The notes: generated by a model not told the origin, from the letters alone. A stretch of DNA of 64,000 bases from Pseudodesulfovibrio thermohalotolerans (GCF_021353295.2 NZ_CP120635.1:3823579-3887578), one strand, 5' to 3'. Counted from the stretch's first letter, positions 52,739 to 63,703 are shown. Numbers and translations: made by a program.

Positions 52739-53676
52739 TCCCCCAGGAGGTTGAACCAGGCCGGGAGCAGAGTGTCCAGCGAATTGGCCAGCAGGCGCAT
52801 GTAGTGGGCCTCGATCCCGATCATTTCCTCGTCGCGGCGGCGGAGCCATTCGGACATCCAGGCGAAGCGGAGGGCGAGCACCAGTTCCGGCAGCAGGGAG
52901 AGGGAGGTCCGGTCCAGGCACACTCCTTGCCGCAGGGTTTGCAGTAGGGCCGGGGCCAGGCCGCGCACCAGGGCGTGCGGGTCCTCGATGCCAACGCAGC
53001 CGAGACAGTTGGCCGCGTCGAACAGGCAGGGACGGATTCCGGCGAACTCCCAGTCGATGACGGCCGCGGCGGACGTGCCGTGCCAGATGATGTTCAGGGG
53101 GTGAAAGTCTCCGTGGCAGAAGGAAACCGGCAAACTAGGCCACGCCTCGAAGAGAGGCGTCAGCGCGGGCAGGACCGGGGAGAGGGCTTCATGGAGGTCC
53201 GGCCTGCGACCGGCCATGGCCGCCATCAGTTCGTCGATGTATCCCTCCAAGAGGAAGGCCGGTTCGTCGTCGAATTCGTGAATGCAGCCAGAGACCTCGC
53301 GCAGGCGGCAGAGGAACTTGCCCAGGCTCTCGCCGCGCGCGGCATCCTCTATGTATTCGGGCTGGGGGAGCGGGTCGCCGGGGATGAACGGGGAGAGCTG
53401 GTGCTGCTGTCCCTCGTGTTCGATCACGAAACGTCCGTCCGGCCCGGCCAGGTAGGCGGGCACGGGCAATCCGGCACGGCTTAGCCTGTCCAGGGCGCGG
53501 GCGATGCGCTCGCGCCTGTCAAACTGGCCCGGGCGCAGTGTTTCGAGCATCCAGACGCGGCCCTGGTCATCTTCCTCGGCGCGGCGGGACAGGCATCGCT
53601 CGGGGCTGCCGGGCAGAACGATATCCGTGCGGTGGCGGCCGGAGGACAGCCCCCAAAGGGTGAGCAGATCGGTCAT
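52735..53676 (-). CDS. Aminoglycoside-phosphotransferase-fold kinase
   Basis: The 313-residue product has the APH/choline kinase fold with the catalytic loop SFCHGDFHPLNIIW and the metal-binding VIDWEFAGIRPCLFDAANCLG. It resembles homoserine kinase type II and SrkA-like stress kinases; no signature decides the substrate. It overlaps selO (ATGA), so a kinase-fold pair is co-translated. A 20-codon open frame (MKITTGLDTAAAIRTAPDME) sits immediately upstream; whether it is translated is not clear. Confidence 0.88.
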   Translation of the reverse strand: MTDLLTLWGLSSGRHRTDIVLPGSPERCLSRRAEEDDQGRVWMLETLRPGQFDRRERIARALDRLSRAGLPVPAYLAGPDGRFVIEHEGQQHQLSPFIPGDPLPQPEYIEDAARGESLGKFLCRLREVSGCIHEFDDEPAFLLEGYIDELMAAMAGRRPDLHEALSPVLPALTPLFEAWPSLPVSFCHGDFHPLNIIWHGTSAAAVIDWEFAGIRPCLFDAANCLGCVGIEDPHALVRGLAPALLQTLRQGVCLDRTSLSLLPELVLALRFAWMSEWLRRRDEEMIGIEAHYMRLLANSLDTLLPAWFNLLGE

Positions 53677-53915
53677 GACGGGCTTACTCCATGTCCGGAG
53701 CGGTCCGGATCGCGGCGGCGGTGTCGAGGCCGGTGGTGATTTTCATGGTGAGGCGGCTCCCTGGGAAAAGGTTGTCGTATTGAGGGCTATATGAATATGG
53801 GAGCCGGGCGTCAACCTGCGAACCTGTTTCGGGACGGATCGGGGTTTTATTCCGGTGTGAAGTCATATATGTTTATCCTTTGTCTTTGTTATCCGTTTCA
53901 ATGAGAGAGTACCCC

Positions 53916-55073
53916 ATGTCGCTGAAAGTGAGCAAGCGCAGGCCGCTTGTGTCCCAGTCGGAAATTCGGAACATGACCCTTGAATGCGCCCGGGTGTCGG
54001 GCGTGAACCTGGCCCAGGGCGTGTGCGACCTGCCCGTGCCTGAACCTGTCATTCGGGGCGCGGAAGAGGCCATGCGCGCGGGAGCCAATATCTATACCCG
54101 CTTCGACGGGCTGGCTCGCCTGCGGGAGGCCGTCGCGGCCAAGCAGCGGCGGTTCTCCGGCATGGAGGTCGACCCGAACGGACAGGTGGTTGTCTCGGCC
54201 GGAGCCACGGGCGCGTTCTACTCCGCCTGTCTGGCCCTGCTGGACGAGGGGGATGAGGTCCTGGTTTTCGAACCGTACTACGGCTACCACATCGTGACCA
54301 TGGCTTCCCTGGGCATCAAGCCGGTCTACGCCACCCTGGAGCCGCCCGAGTGGGGATTCTCCGCCGAGGACCTGGAACGGGCCGTGACCGCGAAGACCCG
54401 CGCCATCATCTTGAACACCCCGTCCAACCCGGCGGGCAAGGTTTTTACCCGCGAGGAACTCGCCCTTGTCGCGGATTTCGCCGAGGCTCACGACCTGTTC
54501 GTGTTCACCGACGAGATATACGAGCATTTCGTCTTCGACGGCCGCGAGCACGTGTCCCCGGCGACTTTACCCGGCATGGCCCGGCGGACCGTCACCATTT
54601 CAGGGCTTTCCAAGGTTTTTGCCATCACCGGCTGGCGGCTCGGCTACGCCATCTGCGATCCCGAATGGGCGTTGGCCATCGGTCATTTCAGCGACCTGGT
54701 CTACGTGTGCGCGCCCGCGCCGCTGCAACTCGGCGCGGCCAAGGGATTGGAGGAGCTTGGCCCGGAATATTACCAAGGGGTGTCCGACGACCACCAGCTC
54801 AAGCGGGACAGGTTCTGCGACGCCCTGCGTTCGATCGGGCTGACGCCGCATGTCCCGGCCGGGGCGTATTACACGCTCGCCGACGTGACGTCCCTGCCCG
54901 GGAAGACCGCCAAGGAGCGAGCCCTGTACCTGCTGGAAAAGACCGGCGTGGCCTGTGTGCCCGGCTCGGCCTTTTATTCCGGCCCGGTGGGCGAGACGTT
55001 GGCCAGGTTCTGTTTTGCCAAGGAAATGAATGTGTTGGAGGACGCCATGCAACGGATGGGGAGGCTATCGTGA
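53916..55073 (+). CDS. Class I/II pyridoxal-phosphate aminotransferase
   Basis: The 385-residue enzyme belongs to the aspartate aminotransferase fold type I. NLAQGVCDLPVPEPVIRGAEEAM, GATGAFYSACLALLDEGDEVLVFEPYYGYH, NTPSNPAGKVFTREE, the PLP lysine in SGLSKVFAITGWRLGYAICDP and the substrate arginine in LARFCFAK are visible. Substrate choice (aspartate, aromatic, kynurenine or methionine-related) is not clear. The start at 53916 follows GAGAGAG. The end overlaps the next gene (GTGA). Confidence 0.9.
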   Translation: MSLKVSKRRPLVSQSEIRNMTLECARVSGVNLAQGVCDLPVPEPVIRGAEEAMRAGANIYTRFDGLARLREAVAAKQRRFSGMEVDPNGQVVVSAGATGAFYSACLALLDEGDEVLVFEPYYGYHIVTMASLGIKPVYATLEPPEWGFSAEDLERAVTAKTRAIILNTPSNPAGKVFTREELALVADFAEAHDLFVFTDEIYEHFVFDGREHVSPATLPGMARRTVTISGLSKVFAITGWRLGYAICDPEWALAIGHFSDLVYVCAPAPLQLGAAKGLEELGPEYYQGVSDDHQLKRDRFCDALRSIGLTPHVPAGAYYTLADVTSLPGKTAKERALYLLEKTGVACVPGSAFYSGPVGETLARFCFAKEMNVLEDAMQRMGRLS

Positions 55074-55405
55074 CCGAAAAGGAAAGAGCGGAATTCAAGC
55101 GGTTTGCCGCCGAAGAGATCGCGGCTCTGGAAACGGAGATCCCCCGGCTCGCGGAACTGGTCAAGCCCGTGGCCCCGGACAACGCCATCGGGCGCATCTC
55201 GCGCATGGACAATATCGTCAACCAGTCCGTGGCCGAGGCCCAACTCTCCAAGGCCAAGGTGCGCCTGGCCCGGTTGCGGGAGGCCATGAAACGGGCGGAC
55301 GAGGACGAGGAGTTCGGCCTGTGCCTGGATTGTGGGGACCCCATACCCATGGCCCGGCTCAAGGCCATGCCCGAGACCGGTTACTGCGTGGACTGCGCCG
55401 AATAG
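55070..55405 (+). CDS. DksA/TraR-type zinc-finger protein
   Basis: The 111-residue product starts with GTG overlapping the aminotransferase stop. It has an N-terminal helical hairpin (MTEKERAEFKRFAAEEIAAL...LVKPVAPDNAIGRISRMD) and a C-terminal four-cysteine zinc finger (CLDCGDPIPMARLKAMPETGYCVDC). DksA-type proteins bind the RNA polymerase secondary channel. The coiled-coil tip DA of true DksA is not apparent, so it is better called DksA-like. Confidence 0.9.
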   Translation: MTEKERAEFKRFAAEEIAALETEIPRLAELVKPVAPDNAIGRISRMDNIVNQSVAEAQLSKAKVRLARLREAMKRADEDEEFGLCLDCGDPIPMARLKAMPETGYCVDCAE

Positions 55406-55408
55406 GGG

Positions 55409-56386
55409 CTACAGGGCCCCGGCGGCCATCGTGTAGAGCCGCTTGAGCATGTCCGGGGGCAGGGGGTTGTCCCAGACGCCCGCGTAGCCCGCCCATATTC
55501 TCGCCGCGATCAGGACCAGCACGGCCCCGACAGCCACGGTCGGCCACGGGATGCTGTGTCCAACAGCCTTGAATTCGAGACATCCGTTCACCGGACAGGC
55601 CCCCACGCATTGGCCGCAGCCGATGCAGTCCGGGGAGAGAACGCGATCCTTCTTTTCCACTTGTATGCCCGAGGGGCAGCGGGCCGAGCATCTGCCGCAG
55701 TGCGCGCAGGCTTCGGCGTCTCGCTGCACGCGCACCGGCCCGAACCAGGCGATGAGGCCCAGGAGCGCGCCATAGGGGCAGAGATAGCGGCACCAGAAGT
55801 TGCGCACCACGAGGCTGAGCAGGGCGAGGGCCGCGAATATGGCCAGAGCCGTGCCGGACGGATGCAGAAAGAAGTCGAGCATCCTGGCGTCCGAGGTCAT
55901 GTTGAACGGACTGCGCAGGAAGGATTCCAGTGAGCGCGGGCTCATGGAAAAGACCGCGAACAGGAAGCCGCTCATGAGCACGTATTTCAGGGCGTGGAGG
56001 GGCAGGTCGAGCCAACGGGGCGGAATCTTGGCCAGTCCCATCCTGCGTCCGGCCCGTTCCAGCAGGCCCGAGAGGAACCCCACCGGACAGATGTAGCCGC
56101 AGAATCCCTTGCGGAAGAGAAAAGCCATGACCAGTGCGGCCAGGAACACGGCCAGCCCGGCCGGGTGCGCCTGGTCCCAGAGGCCGGAGGCCAGAAGTCT
56201 GCGGAAGCCGAGCAGCGCGCTGATGGGCAGGAAACCTTCCACCGCGCCGGGTTTGGGCACGAAGACATCGGATCGGCCTGCGGCCCAATCGAGGAAGAGG
56301 ATGAAGCGGTAGCCCGCGTAGAGGGAGAAGAGGGTGAAAGCCGCCTGGACGGCTTGCCGGAAACGCTCGGGAGTCATTTTTGTCAT
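55409..56386 (-). CDS. NapH-like membrane polyferredoxin
   Basis: The 325-residue product has about five membrane helices and cysteine motifs typical of the NapH/NosR/CcoG group: GFCGYICPVG, FWCRYLCPYG, and two ferredoxin-type clusters CAHCGRCSARCP and CIGCGQCVGACPVNGC. It probably moves electrons across or along the inner membrane. No partner gene (nap, nos, cco) is adjacent. It converges on the DksA-like gene with three bases between stops. Confidence 0.9.
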   Translation of the reverse strand: MTKMTPERFRQAVQAAFTLFSLYAGYRFILFLDWAAGRSDVFVPKPGAVEGFLPISALLGFRRLLASGLWDQAHPAGLAVFLAALVMAFLFRKGFCGYICPVGFLSGLLERAGRRMGLAKIPPRWLDLPLHALKYVLMSGFLFAVFSMSPRSLESFLRSPFNMTSDARMLDFFLHPSGTALAIFAALALLSLVVRNFWCRYLCPYGALLGLIAWFGPVRVQRDAEACAHCGRCSARCPSGIQVEKKDRVLSPDCIGCGQCVGACPVNGCLEFKAVGHSIPWPTVAVGAVLVLIAARIWAGYAGVWDNPLPPDMLKRLYTMAAGAL

Positions 56387-56468
56387 GGGAACCTATCCTG
56401 TCAGGCGGGTCCCTATACTCATCGCGTCCGGACCGCAACCGGCTGCAAGCGGCTGCACAAGCGGCGGG

Positions 56469-57254
56469 TTACTTCCGATCCTTCTTTTTGCCGCCCACGC
56501 CCCTTGTGATGATGCCGACCGTCAGCGCGAACATGAAGTAGCTGATGAGGCTCTGGACGACGAGCAGGACCTTGCCGTCCCATGTGTGGGGCACTATATC
56601 GCCGAAGCCGAGCGTGGTCATGGTGACTACCGTGAAGTAAAGGGAGTCCAGCAGGGGCTGGGCGTCGCCGGTTCCGAAACCGAAGGGCGGGGGCGAGCCT
56701 GCCAGGAAGTGCATTCCCTCCAGAGTCGCGTTGACCAGTGTGAAGCCGATCAGGGTGGCCAGGTAGATGCGCAGGAGTTCGCCCACATCGGTCCAGCGTA
56801 TCTCGCTGTCGGGCACAAGCAGGGCCACGGCGCGGTGCGTGAAGGCGTGGATGTTCCAGCCCAGGACGGACAGGACCAGGATGGCGAGGCAGAGGACGCC
56901 CCAAACGCTGAGGGTCAGAAGGATGTCCGCCGCTCCGGCCAGAAAACCGACGGTGGCGGCGTAGCGCAGGCGCGCTCCGGTGTATAGCCCCAGCGTGGTC
57001 CGCCAGCGGCGGCGTAGGCGCCGGTTCCTGTTCAGGTGATAGGCGACGGTGGCGGCTGCCACGGCCGCTCCGTTGAGCGCGGCCAGGAGCAGCACCCGGG
57101 CGTTTCCGTCCGGCAGCGCCTTTGGCCTGGGCATTTCACTTGCCCCGAGCAGCAGGACGGCTCCTACAAAGAAGCAGGGCACGAAGTGGGTCAGCCAGAC
57201 CTGGATGAAGAGCGGTTCCCTGGGATGCTGCATGTCTGTGAATCGCTCGGGCAT
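56469..57254 (-). CDS. Two-pore-helix type potassium channel protein
   Basis: The 261-residue membrane protein has a C-terminal Ion_trans_2 pore: outer helix, then the selectivity filter TMTTLGFGDIVPH near residue 213, then the inner helix. GFGD is a common variant of GYGD. Four hydrophobic segments precede it, resembling a voltage-sensor-like bundle without a clear arginine ladder. No RCK domain follows. It is the second gene after the hemerythrin. Confidence 0.88.
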   Translation of the reverse strand: MPERFTDMQHPREPLFIQVWLTHFVPCFFVGAVLLLGASEMPRPKALPDGNARVLLLAALNGAAVAAATVAYHLNRNRRLRRRWRTTLGLYTGARLRYAATVGFLAGAADILLTLSVWGVLCLAILVLSVLGWNIHAFTHRAVALLVPDSEIRWTDVGELLRIYLATLIGFTLVNATLEGMHFLAGSPPPFGFGTGDAQPLLDSLYFTVVTMTTLGFGDIVPHTWDGKVLLVVQSLISYFMFALTVGIITRGVGGKKKDRK

Positions 57255-57261
57255 TGGCGGC

Positions 57262-57822
57262 CTATGCCGTTTCTTCGATGGCCTTGGCGAACTGCTTGTA
57301 GCTCACGGTGACGATGGGCTTGTCCAGGAGCGAGTCGACGAGCCGGATATGCAAAGCGTCCCTGTCCTCGTGCGAGAGCCCGGCCAGAACGTCTCCGTAG
57401 TCGCGGTCGTTGGTCTTGATATGCGTGACCCACCACTTCGCGATGGGCCGCAAGAGGTCCGAGCCGCTGTCGCCGGATTGCACCCGGAGCATGATGTCAT
57501 GGCGCAGACGGGGCATGATCTCGCTGCGGAAAACATGGTGGCGCAGTTTGTGCTGCTCCGTTGTTTCGACGGAGTATCCGAATTGGTCCGCGAGAATATC
57601 GAGAATCCGTTCCTCCAGTTCAAGGTGTTGCTGGGTGAATCGGCTCAGAAAGCTGAATATGTTGGAGAGATTCTTTTTGGTGGGGTTGAATTCCCCGGCG
57701 TTGAGCTTCCGCCACCACGTGTCGATGAGCCGCAGGATGCTGCGGTGCTGGCTGTCCAGATTTTCCATGTGGACGGAGAGGTCCGGGGTCCAGATCAGGG
57801 CTGTTTTCGGTTTTGCGTTCAT
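57262..57822 (-). CDS. Bacteriohemerythrin
   Basis: The 186-residue product binds oxygen at a di-iron site. The ligands expected of hemerythrins can be seen: H in LDSQHRSIL, H and E in QQHLELEERIL, the pair in EQHKLRHHVF, and H...D in WWVTHIKTNDRDYG. The C-terminal 45 residues are an extension beyond the four-helix bundle. It may buffer oxygen for an anaerobe. It leads an operon with the channel gene and is preceded by an AT palindrome. Confidence 0.9.
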   Translation of the reverse strand: MNAKPKTALIWTPDLSVHMENLDSQHRSILRLIDTWWRKLNAGEFNPTKKNLSNIFSFLSRFTQQHLELEERILDILADQFGYSVETTEQHKLRHHVFRSEIMPRLRHDIMLRVQSGDSGSDLLRPIAKWWVTHIKTNDRDYGDVLAGLSHEDRDALHIRLVDSLLDKPIVTVSYKQFAKAIEETA

Positions 57823-57846
57823 ATTGTATCGTCGGAGTTTGTTTCG

Positions 57847-57864
57847 GATAATATATATATTATC
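57847..57864. promoter_or_regulatory. 18-bp AT palindrome before the hemerythrin gene
   Basis: GATAATATATATATTATC is a perfect palindrome centred 33 bases upstream of the hemerythrin start, in the divergent gap before ffh. It could be an operator; the outer GATAAT/ATTATC arms recall Fur-type sites. It may also contain a -10 element. Confidence 0.5.
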
Positions 57865-58097
57865 ATGCCCATGTCCAGCCGGGAGCGGTGTGGCGGGCCA
57901 GGACGGCGAAGGCTGAACGCGCCGGTTCTAATGCGTTTCGGCAGCGGTTTGCCGAAGGGGTGTTTCCCCCCGGAGCGGCCCGCTGCCCTTGACTATCCGG
58001 GGAATCTGGCTTAACAAACGTCCTCTTTGCCCGCGCTGGACGCTGGTCTCTACGCAGGTAAAAATAATAATTTTATTTATTTCAGGGAGTTGATAAG

Positions 58098-59633
<1,536 letters not shown>

Positions 59634-59720
59634 GCGGCCGACAACTTAGGTCCTTCAGTGATAAAACTTGCCATCTCGTGGGCAAAAACGTATTAATTAA
59701 CTATTGGGAGTATAAGAACC

Positions 59721-59960
59721 ATGGCAATGAAAATCAGACTGACCCGGATGGGTTCCAAGAAGCGTCCCTTCTACCGCGTCGTGGCTCTGGAGAGCACTAC
59801 CCGCCGTGACGGACGTCCTGTCGAATACCTCGGGCACTACAACCCCATGGTCGAGCCGAATGAGATCGTTCTCGACATGGAGAAGATCGAAAAGTGGTTG
59901 GAAAAGGGCGCTGAGCCCAGCAACACGGTTCGTTCTCTGATGAAGAAGGCCGGCAAGTAG
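59721..59960 (+). CDS. rpsP: 30S ribosomal protein S16
   Basis: S16 is a small assembly protein of the 30S subunit. The 79-residue product starts [26 protein letters not shown] and contains [12 protein letters not shown], typical of bacterial S16. GGGAG precedes the start. It lies in the translation operon between ffh and khpA. Confidence 0.97.
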   Translation: MAMKIRLTRMGSKKRPFYRVVALESTTRRDGRPVEYLGHYNPMVEPNEIVLDMEKIEKWLEKGAEPSNTVRSLMKKAGK

Positions 59961-60073
59961 CTTGCGCTTCTTCCCACAGGCGGGTCTCGTCGGCCCGTCC
60001 TGCAGGGTCCGGATCACGTTTGGCAGCTCATATTCACGGCGCGCGGCGACGCGTCGGCACCGGAGGTGACGTC

Positions 60074-60307
60074 ATGTTGAAAGAGATGATTGAGTACATT
60101 GCCAAGTCCCTGGTGGACAACCCGGACGAAGTGCAAGTTTCTGAAGTCGAAGGCGAGCAGACCTCGGTTATCGAGCTGAAGGTGGCCAAGGAAGACCTTG
60201 GCAAGGTGATCGGCAAGCAGGGCCGCACGGCGAGAGCCATGCGCACTTTGCTCGGAGCCGCTTCCACCAAGGCGAGAAAACGCTCCGTTCTGGAGATCCT
60301 CGAGTAG
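60074..60307 (+). CDS. khpA: KH-domain RNA-binding protein KhpA
   Basis: KhpA is a small RNA-binding protein often paired with KhpB. The 77-residue product has one KH domain with the GxxG loop in [21 protein letters not shown] lies before the ATG. Its place between rpsP and rimM is the usual one. Confidence 0.95.
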   Translation: MLKEMIEYIAKSLVDNPDEVQVSEVEGEQTSVIELKVAKEDLGKVIGKQGRTARAMRTLLGAASTKARKRSVLEILE

Positions 60308-60454
60308 CTTTCTCGTTTGAGAACGGCTGAACATTTGCACGTCCGCGTGAGGGCTTGAAAAGGCCTGAGGCGAGACGCGAACGATCACGGACCGGCGTGC
60401 GGGCTTGCCCCGCGCGGCGGCCCCGGTCTTTTGCAGCAAGCGAACGGATGGCCC

Positions 60455-61042
60455 ATGAAAGAAGAGCCCGGTTTCATCCCCGTGGGCGGGGTGGTAAAGG
60501 CGCACGGAATCAGGGGGGAGTTCGGCATACGGTGCTATGCGGACTCCCCGACCCTTTTCGACGGCACGCCGCTGTTCCTGTCCAACGGAAAGGGACGCCC
60601 CAGACCCATTGAGGTCAGCGCATGGCGTGAGCACAAGGACCTCGTCCTGATAACCTCTCCCCAGGTCCGGGATCGCGACCGGGCCGAGGCCCTGCGCGGG
60701 AGCGAACTCCTGGTGCGCGCCGAAGACCTGCCCGACCTCGACGAGGGCGAGCACTACCTGTATCAGCTTGTCGGCTGCCGGGTGGTTCTGGAGGACGGAA
60801 GCGAGGTCGGTGAGCTCAAGGGGTACTACGAGACCGGCGAGCAGGACACCTGGGTCATCGTCGACAAGGCTGGCACCGAGATTCTTCTGCCCGCCGTGCC
60901 GGAGTTCGTCCTGGACATCGACCTGGACGCCGAAGTCATCGTCATCGAGCCGCCCGAAGGGCTGCTGGACCTGTACCTCAACCCCGAGCCGCCCAAAAAC
61001 AAGACGGGCCGCCCCCCGCGCCGCAAGAAGCAGACTTCATGA
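60455..61042 (+). CDS. rimM: 16S rRNA processing protein RimM
   Basis: RimM assists 30S maturation and binds S19. The 195-residue product has the N-terminal barrel (IPVGGVVKAHGIRGEFGIRCYADSP) and the C-terminal PRC barrel (YLYQLVGCRVVLEDGSEVGELKGYYETG...LLPAVPEFVLDIDLDAEVIVIEPPEGLLDLY). A basic tail ([15 protein letters not shown]) follows. The ribosome binding site is weak and the start was chosen from the family N-terminus. The end overlaps trmD by four bases. Confidence 0.94.
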   Translation: MKEEPGFIPVGGVVKAHGIRGEFGIRCYADSPTLFDGTPLFLSNGKGRPRPIEVSAWREHKDLVLITSPQVRDRDRAEALRGSELLVRAEDLPDLDEGEHYLYQLVGCRVVLEDGSEVGELKGYYETGEQDTWVIVDKAGTEILLPAVPEFVLDIDLDAEVIVIEPPEGLLDLYLNPEPPKNKTGRPPRRKKQTS

Positions 61043-62334
61043 ATTTTCACCTCGTCTCCATCTTCCCGCACTTTTTCGAGTCGCCCTTTACCTGCGGCCT
61101 CATGTCCAAGGCCGTGGAGACCGGGCTGGTCAAGCTCGACTGCGTGGACGTGCGGCAGTTCGCGGGCGGTGTCCACAAGTCCGTGGATGACCGTCCCTTT
61201 GGCGGCGGGCCGGGGATGCTCCTCAAGCTCGACCCCATGATAAAGGCGCTCGACTCCATCGAGTCCCGGGGGCGGGTCCTCATGCTTTCCCCGCGCGGCA
61301 AGCCCCTGACTCAGGCCCTTTCCCGCGAACTGGCGGACCAGGAGGACCTGACCGTCATCTGCGGCCGGTACGAGGGTATCGACGAGCGGCTCCTTGATCT
61401 CTATCCCATTGAGCTGGTGTCGGTCGGCGATTTCGTGCTCAACGGCGGAGAGGCCGCGGCCGTCTGTCTGGTCGAGTCCGTGGCCCGGCTCCTGCCCGGG
61501 TTCATGGGACACGAGGAATCCGGCGACGAGGAATCCTTTTCAGCCGGACTGCTCGAATACCCGCACTTCACCCGGCCCGAGGACTTCGATGGTCTGGCCG
61601 TGCCCGAGGTGCTTCGCTCCGGCGACCACGGCAAGATCGCCGAATGGCGTCGAGATCAATCCCTGACCGCCACTCTGCGCGACCGGCCCGACCTTCTGCC
61701 CGAGGCGCGGCTGACCGTTGAGGACGTCGATTTTCTGCGGACCCTGCCGCGCACCCGACTCGGCCGCAATCTGTATATCGCCCTGTGCCACTACCCCGTG
61801 ACCAACAAGTTCGGGGAAAAGGTGGCTGTGTCCGTGACCAACCTGGACCTGCACGACATGGCCCGCGTGGCCCGCAGTTACGGTCTGGGCGGGTTCTACG
61901 CGACCACGCCCATAGAGGACCAGAAGGCCCTGGCCGAAAAGCTTCTGGGCCATTGGCGCGAGGGCGCGGGCTCGCGCGCTAATCCGGACCGGGCCGAAGC
62001 ATTTTCCAAAGTCAAGGTTTTTGATGATATCGAGAGTGCGGTCCTTGACATTGAGGCGCAAACAGGGCAATGTCCGCGCCTCGCGGCTACTTCAGCTCGG
62101 CTGGATCGCCGCAAGCAAGCCCAGCCCGCCCTGACCTTTGGGGAAGTGCGAAGCTGGCTCGCCAACACTCCGGTATTATTGATTTTTGGTACCGGACACG
62201 GTCTGGCGGAGGAAGTCCTCTCCAAAACGGACGGCATTGTGAGGCCGCTTCGGTATTTGGATGACTACAACCATCTGTCTGTACGCAGCGCGGTGGCGAT
62301 TATCGTCGACCGGCTCGTCGCGGATGAGTACTAG
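61039..62334 (+). CDS. trmD: tRNA (guanine-N1)-methyltransferase TrmD fused to a second SPOUT-like domain
   Basis: TrmD methylates G37 of tRNAs. Residues 1-240 match Trm[70 protein letters not shown]. From about 248 to 431 a further domain follows ([71 protein letters not shown]). This is like the SPOUT RNA methyltransferase encoded next to trmD in Thermotoga (Pfam Methyltrn_RNA_4). The fusion makes a two-enzyme chain. The target of the second domain is unknown. Confidence 0.94.
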   Translation: MNFHLVSIFPHFFESPFTCGLMSKAVETGLVKLDCVDVRQFAGGVHKSVDDRPFGGGPGMLLKLDPMIKALDSIESRGRVLMLSPRGKPLTQALSRELADQEDLTVICGRYEGIDERLLDLYPIELVSVGDFVLNGGEAAAVCLVESVARLLPGFMGHEESGDEESFSAGLLEYPHFTRPEDFDGLAVPEVLRSGDHGKIAEWRRDQSLTATLRDRPDLLPEARLTVEDVDFLRTLPRTRLGRNLYIALCHYPVTNKFGEKVAVSVTNLDLHDMARVARSYGLGGFYATTPIEDQKALAEKLLGHWREGAGSRANPDRAEAFSKVKVFDDIESAVLDIEAQTGQCPRLAATSARLDRRKQAQPALTFGEVRSWLANTPVLLIFGTGHGLAEEVLSKTDGIVRPLRYLDDYNHLSVRSAVAIIVDRLVADEY

Positions 62335-62408
62335 AGGCGGATAATTCCTTTCCGTCGCTTCGGCGGCGCGAGGATTGTCCAGCACTCTTCACTTTTAAGG
62401 AGATCATC

Positions 62409-62759
62409 ATGGACATCATCAAGAAAATCGAAGCCGAACACATCCGCTTGGATATGCCCGATTTCAAGGCCGGCGACACCGTCAAGGTGCACTACCGGAT
62501 TATCGAGGGCGAGAAAGAGCGCATCCAGGTCTTCCAGGGCGCGGTTCTGCGTCGCCGTCGCGGCACCACCAACTCCACCTTCACCGTTCGCAAGATTTCC
62601 GACGGTATCGGCGTGGAGCGCGTGTTCCCCATGCATTCCCCCTTCATTGACCGCGTCGAAGTGGTCTCCGAGGGCAAGGTTCGCCGCTCGCGCATCTACT
62701 ACCTGCGTAACCTGCGCGGTAAGGCCGCCCGCATCAAGTCCAAGCAGATCTGGGAATAG
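62409..62759 (+). CDS. rplS: 50S ribosomal protein L19
   Basis: L19 lies at the subunit interface of the 50S particle. The 116-residue product has the family wording [26 protein letters not shown] and [49 protein letters not shown] precedes the ATG. A terminator follows. Confidence 0.97.
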   Translation: MDIIKKIEAEHIRLDMPDFKAGDTVKVHYRIIEGEKERIQVFQGAVLRRRRGTTNSTFTVRKISDGIGVERVFPMHSPFIDRVEVVSEGKVRRSRIYYLRNLRGKAARIKSKQIWE

Positions 62760-62828
62760 TTTTTCGGATAGGCGGCGCGATCCGCGACGCCGGTTCCCTA
62801 AAACATATCAGATTATATGGATATATAT

Positions 62829-62860
62829 GCCCGGAGTGTTTAACTGCACTCCGGGCTTTT
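62829..62860 (+). terminator. Terminator after rplS
   Basis: GCCCGGAGTG, loop TTTAACTG, CACTCCGGGC and then TTTT form a clean intrinsic terminator. It may end the main transcript, with rnhB reached by read-through or its own promoter. Confidence 0.9.
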
Positions 62861-62960
62861 GTGGTTTTGACTCAGGCCGGCTGCCGTTGCGCGGCCCTAG
62901 GTCGGCCGAGCGGTCTCCGCGCTTCCCTTCCCGGTCCGTTTCAGGCACAACAGCTCCATC

Positions 62961-63602
62961 ATGACGCAGGGGTCGCTTTTCATATCTTCAGGATTCTCCC
63001 CCATCGAAATCGCCGGGGTCGACGAGGCTGGGCGCGGGTGTCTGGCCGGGCCGGTGGTGGCAGGGGCGTGCATCCTTCCCGCCGAATACGATCTGCCGGG
63101 GCTGAACGACTCCAAGCAGCTTACCGCCGAGAAGCGCGAGACGCTTTATCCGCTCATTCGCGAGCAGGCCGTGGCCTGGGGGCTGGGCGTGGCCTGGCCG
63201 TGGGAGATCGACCAGATAAACATCCTCCAGGCTACGTTCCAGGCCATGGGCAGGGCCGTGCGGGCCATGAAGGTCCACCCCCGGTTCCTGCGCATCGACG
63301 GTGACAAGATCGTCCCGAAGCACGCGCTGCTGCTCGATATCCCCCAGGAGTGCGTCATCAAGGGCGACGGCACGGTTCCAGCCATCTCCGCCGCGTCCAT
63401 CCTCGCCAAAACCTTCCGCGACCGCCTCATGGTCAGCCTTGCCAAACGATATCCCGGCTACGGCCTGTCCCAGCACATGGGATACGGCACCAAAACGCAC
63501 GTAGAGGCCATACAAACCCTTGGCCCCTGCCGAATCCATCGCCTGACCTTCAAGAAGGTCAAACCAGAAGACAAACCGCAGGTCCAGGGCTCCCTCTTTT
63601 AG
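62961..63602 (+). CDS. rnhB: Ribonuclease HII
   Basis: RNase HII removes RNA primers and single ribonucleotides from DNA. The 213-residue product has the catalytic [20 protein letters not shown], the later DGDK and [20 protein letters not shown] segments, and [20 protein letters not shown]. Unusually, QGSLF occurs at residues 3-7 and again as the last five residues; this resembles the bacterial sliding-clamp binding motif. No clear ribosome binding site precedes the ATG. Repeats follow the stop. Confidence 0.95.
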   Translation: MTQGSLFISSGFSPIEIAGVDEAGRGCLAGPVVAGACILPAEYDLPGLNDSKQLTAEKRETLYPLIREQAVAWGLGVAWPWEIDQINILQATFQAMGRAVRAMKVHPRFLRIDGDKIVPKHALLLDIPQECVIKGDGTVPAISAASILAKTFRDRLMVSLAKRYPGYGLSQHMGYGTKTHVEAIQTLGPCRIHRLTFKKVKPEDKPQVQGSLF

Positions 63603-63605
63603 GGG

Positions 63606-63703
63606 ATGCCTCCGGCTGCCGGGGCGCTGCCCCGGACCCCGCCAGGGAACCTTTTGAAAAAGGTTCCCTGGACCCTCCCAAACTTTTTGTGTGCCTTCGG
63701 CAG
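63606..63703 (+). repeat. Dispersed hairpin repeat, subtype I, copy 4
   Basis: It starts ATGCCTCCGGC three bases after the rnhB stop. Stem 1 is CCGGGGC (63619-63625) with GCCCCGG (63629-63635). Stem 2 has 14-bp arms at 63642-63655 and 63658-63671. Then come AAACTTTTT and the TGCC-TTC-GGCA hairpin. Both stems differ from copy 1 by paired changes. Confidence 0.88.

Noticed and set aside
53684..53866. Small open frame upstream of the APH-fold kinase
   Set aside because: Only the last 20 codons could have a start with a distant ribosome binding site; evidence is too thin for a gene call.
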